A stretch of 14,979 bases of DNA from Pseudomonadota bacterium (GTDB taxonomy: Bacteria; Pseudomonadota; Alphaproteobacteria; Sphingomonadales; Sphingomonadaceae). Under the pieces are notes generated by a model, which was not told where the DNA came from, ran no database searches, and was given only the letters and a program-made list of their open reading frames with translations. The stretch covers positions 1 through 14,979 of the forward strand of contig JAEWIL010000069.1 of assembly GCA_023387085.1 (NCBI GenBank), written 5' to 3'. The stretch's first letter is position 1. Every line of letters begins with the position of its first letter. Position numbers and translations under genes: made by a program. This document shows positions 6,554-12,227 of this stretch, piece after piece.

Positions 6554-6964
6554 TCAGGCCAGCCAGCGGGCAAACACGCGGACATCCTGCCGATCCCAGC
6601 CAAGGCGTTCGTAAAGTCCCGCCGCCGGATTGCCTTCGCGAAGCATCAGTTCGACTTTGGGGCAATCCTGCTGCCGCAGCCAGTCGCAGGCGGCGTCGAG
6701 CAGCGCGCGGGCGATTCCGCGGCGCTGCCGCTCGGGTACCACGCCCAGATAATAGATCCACCCGCGATGGCCGTCGAAACCCGCCATCGCCGTCCCGACA
6801 ACGCTGCCGTCATCCTCGGCCAGAAGAATGGTCGACGTGTCATGCACCAGAGCGCGGTCGAAGTCGGCCAAGGGATCGTTCCACGGCCGGGTAAGCTGGC
6901 ATATGTCCCAGACGCCAACCGCCGCATCGCGATCGGCGGCGGTTGCAGGGCGGATCGTGGTCAT
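6554..6964 (-). CDS. GNAT-family acetyltransferase, YpeA-like
   Basis: The product has 136 residues and fits one GNAT domain. Residues 22-31 read CQLTRPWNDP, and GTAMAGFDGHRGWIYYLGVVPERQRRGIARALL (about 57-89) includes the R-R-G-I-A acetyl-CoA pyrophosphate loop. LYERLGW (about 117-123) is the typical C-terminal motif. The RPWNDP and GFDGHRG stretches match Escherichia coli YpeA as I remember it. It probably transfers an acetyl group from acetyl-CoA to a small molecule or protein amine; the substrate is unknown. It follows pth by 43 nt on the same strand and may be co-transcribed. The Shine-Dalgarno sequence is weak. Confidence 0.9.
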   Translation of the reverse strand: MTTIRPATAADRDAAVGVWDICQLTRPWNDPLADFDRALVHDTSTILLAEDDGSVVGTAMAGFDGHRGWIYYLGVVPERQRRGIARALLDAACDWLRQQDCPKVELMLREGNPAAGLYERLGWDRQDVRVFARWLA

Positions 6965-7007
6965 TCGGGCGTTCCAGTCGGAATGGCGATCGAATGCTCC
7001 ACAGCGA

Positions 7008-7577
7008 TCAGCCGTTCAGGCGCAGCGCGAGGTCGTTCTGGAAACGCACATCGTCGCCGTCGGCGAGCCAGGTTGCCTCCGCCGCAATCGCGCCGAGCAG
7101 GTCGGTCAGGGGTGCTATCTCGCTCTTGTGATAATTGCCGAGGACGTGGCCGGTGACGCGATCCTTGTGCCCCGGATGGCCGATGCCGATCCGCACCCGG
7201 CGAAAATCGTCGCCGATGTGGCTGATCATGCTGCGGATGCCATTATGGCCGGCCGCGCCGCCGCCCTGCTTCACCTTGACCTTCATCGGTGCGAGGTCGA
7301 GCTCGTCGTAAAAGGCGGTGACGTCCTGCGGCGCCAATTTGTAGAAATCCATCGCGGCGCGCACGCTGCGCCCGCTTTCGTTCATGAAGGTGCCGGGTTT
7401 GAGGAGGAGGACACGTGTCCTGCCTATGCGGCCGTCCTGCAGCCAGCCCTGGAATTTCTTCGCGGGGGGAGGGAAGCCATATATGTCGGCGATGACGTCG
7501 ACGGCCATGAAGCCGACATTGTGACGGTGCATCGCATATTGGGGCCCGGGATTGCCGAGGCCGACCCAGAGCTGCAT
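7008..7577 (-). CDS. pth: Peptidyl-tRNA hydrolase
   Basis: The product has 189 residues, the usual size. It frees tRNA from peptidyl-tRNA that drops off ribosomes. Family residues are present: GLGNPG (6-11) with N9, HRHNVGF with the catalytic H19, KPGTFMNESG, YDELDL with the conserved Asp, and GGGAAGHNGIRS. The ATG at 7577 has GGAAAGG about 7 nt upstream. The order rplY-pth-ychF on one strand is common in alphaproteobacteria; here a GNAT gene follows pth and two opposite-strand genes precede ychF. Confidence 0.97.
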   Translation of the reverse strand: MQLWVGLGNPGPQYAMHRHNVGFMAVDVIADIYGFPPPAKKFQGWLQDGRIGRTRVLLLKPGTFMNESGRSVRAAMDFYKLAPQDVTAFYDELDLAPMKVKVKQGGGAAGHNGIRSMISHIGDDFRRVRIGIGHPGHKDRVTGHVLGNYHKSEIAPLTDLLGAIAAEATWLADGDDVRFQNDLALRLNG

Positions 7578-7600
7578 GGCATGGCCTTTCCGGGTCCGGG

Positions 7601-7632
7601 AAAACGCCCCTCCCGCAAACGGGGAAGGGCGC
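7601..7632 (-). terminator. Terminator-like hairpin between rplY and pth
   Basis: In the minus-strand mRNA, a GC-rich arm (7631-7620) and its near-complement (7615-7605) form an imperfect stem with a CAAA-position tetraloop, followed by four U residues (7604-7601). It could end or attenuate rplY transcription and reduce read-through into pth. Confidence 0.6.
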
Positions 7633-7643
7633 TTCCGAAATGC

Positions 7644-8273
7644 TTAGGCTTCGCCTTCGGCGGCTTCGCCGTCATCCTTCGTCGTGTCGCCGTCGCTCGA
7701 CTTGAGCGCCGACGGGGCAACGATGGTCGCGATGGTGAAGTCGCGGTCGGTGATCGCGCTCTCGACACCCTTGGGCAGGGTGACGTTGCTGATGTGGATC
7801 GAATCGCCGACATCGAAACCGGTGACGTCGATCACGATTTCGTCCGGGATATGGTCCGCGTCGCAGACCAGTTCCAGCTCGTGACGGACGATGTTCAACA
7901 CGCCGCCGCGCTTCAGGCCGGGCGAGGCTTCTTCATTCTGGAACGAGACCGGCACCGCGACATGGACCTTGGCGTCCTTGGCGATGCGCAGGAAGTCGGC
8001 GTGGATCGGGCGATCCTTGACCGGATGGAACGCAACGTCCTTGGGCAGGGTGCGAATGGTCTTGCCGCCAACTTCGATCATCACGACCGAGTTCATGAAG
8101 TGACCCGTCATCAGCTGCTTCATCAGCAGCTTTTCTTCGACGTGGATCATCAGGGGTTCTTCCTTGCCGCCATAGACAACGGCGGGGACGCGGCCATTAC
8201 GACGCAGGTCACGCGAGGCTCCCTTGCCTCCGCGTTCGCGCGTCTCGGCCGTCAGCGTCAGCTGATCGCTCAT
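7644..8273 (-). CDS. rplY: Large-subunit ribosomal protein bL25, long Ctc/TL5 form
   Basis: The product has 209 residues, so it is the two-domain form. The N-terminal part (about 1-95) is the 5S-rRNA-binding L25 domain, recognisable from RERGGKGASRDLRRNGRVPAVVYGG and KDRPIHADFLRI. The C-terminal TL5-type beta domain (about 96-190) includes VPVSFQNEEASPGLKRGGVLNIVRHELELVC and VTGFDVGDSIHISNVTLPKGVE. An acidic, probably disordered tail follows. The ATG at 8273 has GGAGAA 5 nt upstream; the longer open frame lacks family similarity. It is the first gene of the rplY-pth block. Confidence 0.97.
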   Translation of the reverse strand: MSDQLTLTAETRERGGKGASRDLRRNGRVPAVVYGGKEEPLMIHVEEKLLMKQLMTGHFMNSVVMIEVGGKTIRTLPKDVAFHPVKDRPIHADFLRIAKDAKVHVAVPVSFQNEEASPGLKRGGVLNIVRHELELVCDADHIPDEIVIDVTGFDVGDSIHISNVTLPKGVESAITDRDFTIATIVAPSALKSSDGDTTKDDGEAAEGEA

Positions 8274-8341
8274 ATTAATTCTCCGAGTACGGTTACACAG
8301 TTCCGCCACGCCTCCAGGGATGACCATGACGGAAGCGCGGG

Positions 8342-8370
8342 CGCATAGCGGGGAAGCGGCGGAAATGCAA
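8342..8370 (-). promoter_or_regulatory. rplY: Candidate rplY promoter
   Basis: On the minus strand, TTGCAT (8370-8365) and TATGCG (8347-8342) are separated by exactly 17 bp, each matching the sigma-70 consensus at four of six positions. The leader to the ATG at 8273 would be about 60 nt. It lies in the gap after the upstream TraB/GumN gene, so rplY probably has its own start. Confidence 0.4.
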
Positions 8371-8382
8371 GCACGGCGGCGC

Positions 8383-9276
8383 TCACTGGATGCGCGCGAC
8401 CTTCAGCCCTCGGGCGGCCAGCATTGCGGGGACGCTGTCCGCCCCCACCAGATGCCCCGCGCCGACCGCCATCAATATGGTTCCGGGCCGGTCGAGGCGC
8501 CGCTCCACCCAGCTGCTCCATCTCCGGTTGCGCTCGGTAATGATCGCCTTGCGCGCCGCCGGCACCCCGTCGACATCCTCGTTCACGACCTTCGCCAGAG
8601 CATCGGTGTCGCCGCGCGACCAGGCGGAAGTCATCGCCAGAACATCGCTCTCGGCCCGCGCGGAATTTTCGGCGGCGCGGACGAGCAGCACGCGCTGCGT
8701 TGCAGAGTCAAGCGTTTCGAACAGCATCAGTTGTGCCTTCGCGCTCTCAAGCCCGCCGATGGGTTTGCCTGCCCTTGTGAAGGCTGCGGTCAATCCCGCC
8801 TCGACCCCGTCGGCGGGCGACAGGTCGGCGCGCTGCGCGACGCGCTGCCCCATCATCACCAGCACCGCCCAGTCGTCCAGAGCGTCGCCGCCCAGATCGT
8901 CATCGCCCTCGATCGCGCGATAGCCCGCGAGCGCCTTCGCCGGCAGGCGCGCGTTCATCGCCAGCGGTGTGCTGCGCGGGGCGAGCTCATCGAATACCGC
9001 GCTCGCTGCCGCGAGTTCGCGCGGCGACAGCTCCAGCATCAGTTCATCCGCCGCACGGATCGCATCGGCAACTTTGCCGCCGTCCCAATCGGTTCCGGCA
9101 GGCAGCGCGTGCATCGTCCCGAGGAGATAGATGCGCGTGTCGGCATCCTCGACCAGCCACAGCGCCGGCCGTGCTTCGATGACCGGCGGCGTCTGGCACG
9201 CCGCGAGCAGCAACGGCAAAAGGGCCGCCGCAAAGCGGCGACCCCAAGGCTGGCGGAGATGCCCGCCGGTTCGCAT
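8383..9276 (-). CDS. TraB/GumN-family protein, predicted lipoprotein (second paralogue)
   Basis: The product has 297 residues. An N-terminal hydrophobic stretch ends in a lipobox L-A-A-C27, so lipid attachment is likely. Family motifs are G53-T-M-H56 near the start, a conserved acidic stretch ELMLELSP, and G-A-G-H275-L near the end. The TraB/PrgY/GumN (TIKI-like) fold carries two GxxH motifs, linked to metal-dependent proteolysis in animal TIKI proteins; the bacterial function is uncertain. The ATG overlaps the stop codon of the upstream paralogue by one base (TAATG), implying translational coupling. It ends about 110 nt before rplY. Confidence 0.85.
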   Translation of the reverse strand: MRTGGHLRQPWGRRFAAALLPLLLAACQTPPVIEARPALWLVEDADTRIYLLGTMHALPAGTDWDGGKVADAIRAADELMLELSPRELAAASAVFDELAPRSTPLAMNARLPAKALAGYRAIEGDDDLGGDALDDWAVLVMMGQRVAQRADLSPADGVEAGLTAAFTRAGKPIGGLESAKAQLMLFETLDSATQRVLLVRAAENSARAESDVLAMTSAWSRGDTDALAKVVNEDVDGVPAARKAIITERNRRWSSWVERRLDRPGTILMAVGAGHLVGADSVPAMLAARGLKVARIQ

Positions 9277-10208
9277 TACTGGACGCGCTGCACCCGGACG
9301 CCGAGGTCCTTCAGATAGTCCTGGACGCTCTTTTGTCCCGCGAGATGCCCCGCGCCGACGGCGACGAAGACCGTGCCGGGCTTGTCGAGCCGCGTCTTGA
9401 TCTGGTCGGCCCAGCGCGCGTTGCGGTCCCAAAGCAGAATTTTGGTCAGCTCCGGCGTCGCGGCCATGCTCTCGTTCATCGTTGCGGCGAGATTGACGGT
9501 GTCGCCCTTGCTCCACTGGCCGACCATGGTGTCGAGCGTCGGACCGAGCTTGTCGATGTCCTTCACCGTCGCGTTGAGGAACGCGATCTGCCCATTCTCC
9601 GGCACCGCGTCGAAGAAGCCAAGCTGCTCTTCAAGCGTCTCGAAGCCCGAAATCGGCTTGCTTGCGGCCTTGGCGGCAGCAGTAAGCTGCATCTCGGCGC
9701 CCTGCGTCGGGTCGTAGCCGAGCTTGGTGAGCGGCAGGACCGACAGGGTGACGGCGGCGAACCACGGCTTGAAGGCGTCGAACGCGGCGACGGGTACACC
9801 GAGGCTGGTCAGCGCGGCCTGATAGGCCTTGAGCGCATCGGGATCGAGCTTCGTCGACAGCGTCGTGCCGCTTTTGTCCATTGCCAGCGGCATCGTGACC
9901 TTGGCGGCTTCGGCCTGATCCTCGGGCAATACCATCTCGAGCACCAGTTCGTCCGACTTGTCGAACGCCCGCTTCACCGGCCCTGCGAACCAGTCGAGGC
10001 CGGGCTTCAGCACATGTACGGTGCCGAAGAGATAGATCGTCGTGTCGGCATCCTTGACCGTCCACAGGCCGGGCTTCGCGGCAACCGTCGTCGTGGTCGC
10101 GGCAGCGGCCGGTTCCTTGGCGAAGGCAGTGTTGCCGGGCACGAGCGCGCAGGCGGCAAAGGGGATCACCGCGCAGCCGGCAACAAATGTCTTGAACCAG
10201 GTTTTCAT
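9276..10208 (-). CDS. TraB/GumN-family protein (first paralogue)
   Basis: The product has 310 residues. An N-terminal signal (residues 1-30, ending AFA/KE) exports it; a lipobox-like FAAC at 17-20 is imperfect. It carries G62-T-V-H65, the acidic ELVLEM stretch and G-A-G-H288-L, matching the next gene motif for motif. The two proteins share layout and many segments (DADT-IYL-GT-H, LDKPGT/LDRPGT, VGAGHL), so they look like an old tandem duplication. The ATG at 10208 has AAAGG about 8 nt upstream; an in-frame ATG at 10229 is poorly placed relative to its Shine-Dalgarno sequence. It follows the membrane-protein gene after about 62 nt. Function unknown; perhaps a periplasmic hydrolase. Confidence 0.85.
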   Translation of the reverse strand: MKTWFKTFVAGCAVIPFAACALVPGNTAFAKEPAAAATTTTVAAKPGLWTVKDADTTIYLFGTVHVLKPGLDWFAGPVKRAFDKSDELVLEMVLPEDQAEAAKVTMPLAMDKSGTTLSTKLDPDALKAYQAALTSLGVPVAAFDAFKPWFAAVTLSVLPLTKLGYDPTQGAEMQLTAAAKAASKPISGFETLEEQLGFFDAVPENGQIAFLNATVKDIDKLGPTLDTMVGQWSKGDTVNLAATMNESMAATPELTKILLWDRNARWADQIKTRLDKPGTVFVAVGAGHLAGQKSVQDYLKDLGVRVQRVQ

Positions 10209-10270
10209 CGAAAAACACCTTTCAGTCATGGCCTTATGGCCCGGTTGGATTGGGAAGGGGAGGGGGAAAG

Positions 10271-10897
10271 TCAGCGAAATTTGAGCCAGAGATAGACCGC
10301 AGCGTTGGCGACCATCGAGAACAGGAACAGCAGCATGGCATCGACCGGCGGTGCGAGCGCGGCGCGGTGGAGAACCCACCAGACGGGTGCGGGAAAGATG
10401 AAGGCATACCAGCCGACCAGCCCGGCCCACAGCCACGCGCGCTGCTCGTGATCGTCGATCGCGCGATGATAGATCGCCAGGCCGACCGCAAGGCCGATGA
10501 CCCAGAAGATCGAAGCCCCGACAGCGAAGCTCGTGCTGAGCGCGCCATTTCCGAAAATGGCGGCCGGACCGCCCTCCTGCATCTGGTCCATTTGCATCCA
10601 GCCGCCGATGATCCCGCCGACGATCGCTGACAGGCCCAGCGCCGACCAATAGCGCCGCCGGCGCGGCGAAAGGCCGCGCAGCCACTCCGCGTGGCGGCGA
10701 AAATAGAAGGCGAGCGCGACCAGGCCGATCGACATGGCGGCGAGGGCGGCCGCCCATGGCGCAAGCGCCGGCTTGCCCGCCTCGGCGAGCGCGCTGTTAT
10801 ATCCGGCGAATATTCCCGCGAGGAAGATCGTGCCGACGCAGATCAGGGCGGGCCACAGAATACCCGGCGCGCGCGTCTCATTATGTTCGGTTGCCAT
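10271..10897 (-). CDS. Polytopic membrane protein, function unknown
   Basis: The product has 208 residues with about six hydrophobic segments, at roughly 14-34, 52-70, 88-105, 125-146, 160-180 and 188-206. A basic loop (RGLSPRRRRYW, about 80-90) suggests a cytoplasmic side by the positive-inside rule. No catalytic motif is seen. The start is the second of two adjacent ATG codons (10900 and 10897), because AAGGG is 7 nt before the second and only 4 nt before the first. The XRE-type regulator gene ends just upstream, so the two are very likely co-translated. Small XRE regulators paired with a membrane protein are a recurring arrangement, but I cannot name this family. Confidence 0.8.
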   Translation of the reverse strand: MATEHNETRAPGILWPALICVGTIFLAGIFAGYNSALAEAGKPALAPWAAALAAMSIGLVALAFYFRRHAEWLRGLSPRRRRYWSALGLSAIVGGIIGGWMQMDQMQEGGPAAIFGNGALSTSFAVGASIFWVIGLAVGLAIYHRAIDDHEQRAWLWAGLVGWYAFIFPAPVWWVLHRAALAPPVDAMLLFLFSMVANAAVYLWLKFR

Positions 10898-10901
10898 CAT
10901 C

Positions 10902-11102
10902 CTACCCTTCGAAACCATCGTCGAAAATTTCCTCTATCGGCATCTCGAACAGCCGGGCGAGCTTGAAGGCGAGCGGCAGCGACGGGTCGTATTTGCCCGT
11001 TTCGATTGCGTTCACCGCCTGCCGCGAAACATCGAGCCGGTCGGCCAGTTCGGCCTGGCTCCAGCTTCGCATTGCGCGGAGCACCTTGAGCCGGTTCTCC
11101 AT
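10902..11102 (-). CDS. Small XRE-family (Cro/C1-type) regulator
   Basis: The product has 66 residues and is essentially one helix-turn-helix domain: NRLKVLRAMRSWSQAELADRLDVSRQAVNAIETGKYDPSLPLAFKLARLFEMPIEEIF. SQAELADRLDVSRQAVNAIE is the classic HTH with recognition helix VSRQAVNAIE. It has no sensor domain, so a signal would have to come from a partner, possibly the adjacent membrane protein. The ATG at 11102 has AGAGG 5 nt upstream; a GTG at 11108 is also in frame. It is the first gene of the accessory operon and sits next to an array of palindromic sites, likely its own operators. Confidence 0.9.
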   Translation of the reverse strand: MENRLKVLRAMRSWSQAELADRLDVSRQAVNAIETGKYDPSLPLAFKLARLFEMPIEEIFDDGFEG

Positions 11103-11125
11103 GATCACCTCTGGTCATCCGAGCT

Positions 11126-11199
11126 TGACATTATGTCAGGTCTTATTGACTAAATGTCATGATTCGCTGACCATGTCAACAAGACTTGACATTAACCCG
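11126..11199. promoter_or_regulatory. Phased array of TGAC(AT)/(AT)GTCA operator sites
   Basis: Four related sites lie between the divergent XRE gene and glyQ: TGACATTATGTCA (11126-11138, perfect arms), TGACTAAATGTCA (11147-11159, arms TGAC/GTCA), TGACCATGTCA (11168-11178) and a half-site TGACATT (11187-11193). Centres fall near 11132, 11153, 11173 and 11193, about 20-21 bp or two helical turns apart. A -10-like CATAAT for the XRE operon (11135-11130, minus strand) overlaps the first site, and a TTGACA toward glyQ (11186-11191) overlaps the last. Binding by the adjacent regulator is inference. Confidence 0.7.
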
Positions 11200-11214
11200 A
11201 TATGTTGCGCTACG
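11186..11214 (+). promoter_or_regulatory. glyQ: Candidate glyQ promoter
   Basis: A perfect -35 TTGACA (11186-11191) is followed after 17 bp by GCTACG, a weak -10. The -35 overlaps the last TGACATT half-site of the operator array. Leader length to the GTG at 11304 would be about 85 nt. Confidence 0.35.
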
Positions 11215-11303
11215 CGGCACTTTCGCCAACTTCCACATTGACCCTGCGCCCCCGCTGCGCCAAGGGCGGCGGCACTTGTTGCACCTGCGAAAGACGGGAA
11301 AAA

Positions 11304-12227
11304 GTGGCCGACGCGGCGGAAAAGACAGCCCTCAGCTTTCAGGACATGATCCTGACGCTGCATGCCTATTGGAGCGCGCGCGGCTGCGCGATCCTGCAGC
11401 CCTATGACATGCGTGTCGGCGCGGGCACCTTCCACCCCGCCACGACCCTGCGCAGCCTCGGCCCCGAGCCGTGGAACGTCGCCTATGTCCAGCCGAGCCG
11501 CCGGCCGACCGACGGCCGCTATGGCGAGAACCCGAACCGGCTTCAGCATTACTACCAGTATCAGGTGATCCTGAAGCCGTCGCCCGCCGATCTGCAGGAA
11601 CAATATCTCGGCAGCCTCGCCGCAATCGGCATCGACCCGCTTCTCCATGATATCCGTTTCGTCGAGGATGACTGGGAGTCGCCGACGCTGGGTGCGTGGG
11701 GGCTTGGCTGGGAAGTCTGGTGCGACGGCATGGAAGTCACCCAGTTCACCTATTTTCAGCAGATGGGCGGTTTCGACTGCAAGCCCGTCGCGGGCGAGCT
11801 GACCTACGGTCTCGAACGCCTCGCCATGTATATCCAGAATGTCGACAATGTGTATGACCTGCGCTTTTCCGACCCGGTCGGCGATGTCGCGGCGGTCAGC
11901 TATGGCGACGTGTTCCTCGAGAATGAAAAGCAGTTCTCGAAATGGAATTTCGAGGTTGCCGACACCGACACGCTGTTCGCGGGCTTCAAGGCCGCTGAAG
12001 AAGAGTGCAAGCGCGCCATCGACGCCGGGGTGCCGCTCGCGGCCTACGACCAGGCGATCGAGGCGAGCCACCTCTTCAACCTCCTTCAGGCGCGCGGCGT
12101 GATCAGCGTGCAGGAACGCGCCAATTACATGGCCCGCGTCCGCGACCTCGCAAAGGGCAGCTGCAAGGCGTGGATCGACAGCCAGTCGGAACGCTGGACC
12201 GCAAATTATCCGGGGTGGACGTTGTGA
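11304..12227 (+). CDS. glyQ: Glycyl-tRNA synthetase alpha subunit
   Basis: The product has 307 residues from a GTG start; the usual length is about 300. It is the catalytic subunit of the heterotetrameric bacterial enzyme and charges tRNA-Gly with glycine using ATP. Family stretches are LSFQDMILTLHAYW at the N-terminus, GPEPWNVAYVQPSRRPTDG, RYGENPNRLQHYYQYQV, DIRFVEDDWESPTLGAWGLG and EVTQFTYFQQMGG. The GTG at 11304 has GGGAA upstream and gives the expected N-terminus; the in-frame ATG at 11202 would add 34 Cys/Arg-rich residues absent from the family and has no ribosome binding site. Its TGA overlaps the glyS GTG in the sequence GTGA, a 4-nt overlap typical of coupled translation of paired subunits. 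Confidence 0.96.
   Translation: MADAAEKTALSFQDMILTLHAYWSARGCAILQPYDMRVGAGTFHPATTLRSLGPEPWNVAYVQPSRRPTDGRYGENPNRLQHYYQYQVILKPSPADLQEQYLGSLAAIGIDPLLHDIRFVEDDWESPTLGAWGLGWEVWCDGMEVTQFTYFQQMGGFDCKPVAGELTYGLERLAMYIQNVDNVYDLRFSDPVGDVAAVSYGDVFLENEKQFSKWNFEVADTDTLFAGFKAAEEECKRAIDAGVPLAAYDQAIEASHLFNLLQARGVISVQERANYMARVRDLAKGSCKAWIDSQSERWTANYPGWTL

Noticed and set aside
8320..10295. Plus-strand open frames opposite the two GumN-like genes
   Set aside because: They are reverse images of genes with clear GxxH motifs and signal peptides.
11202..11303. ATG start for glyQ, or a Cys-rich leader peptide
   Set aside because: No ribosome binding site precedes 11202, there is no stop before the GTG, and GlyQ homologues begin near the GTG at 11304.
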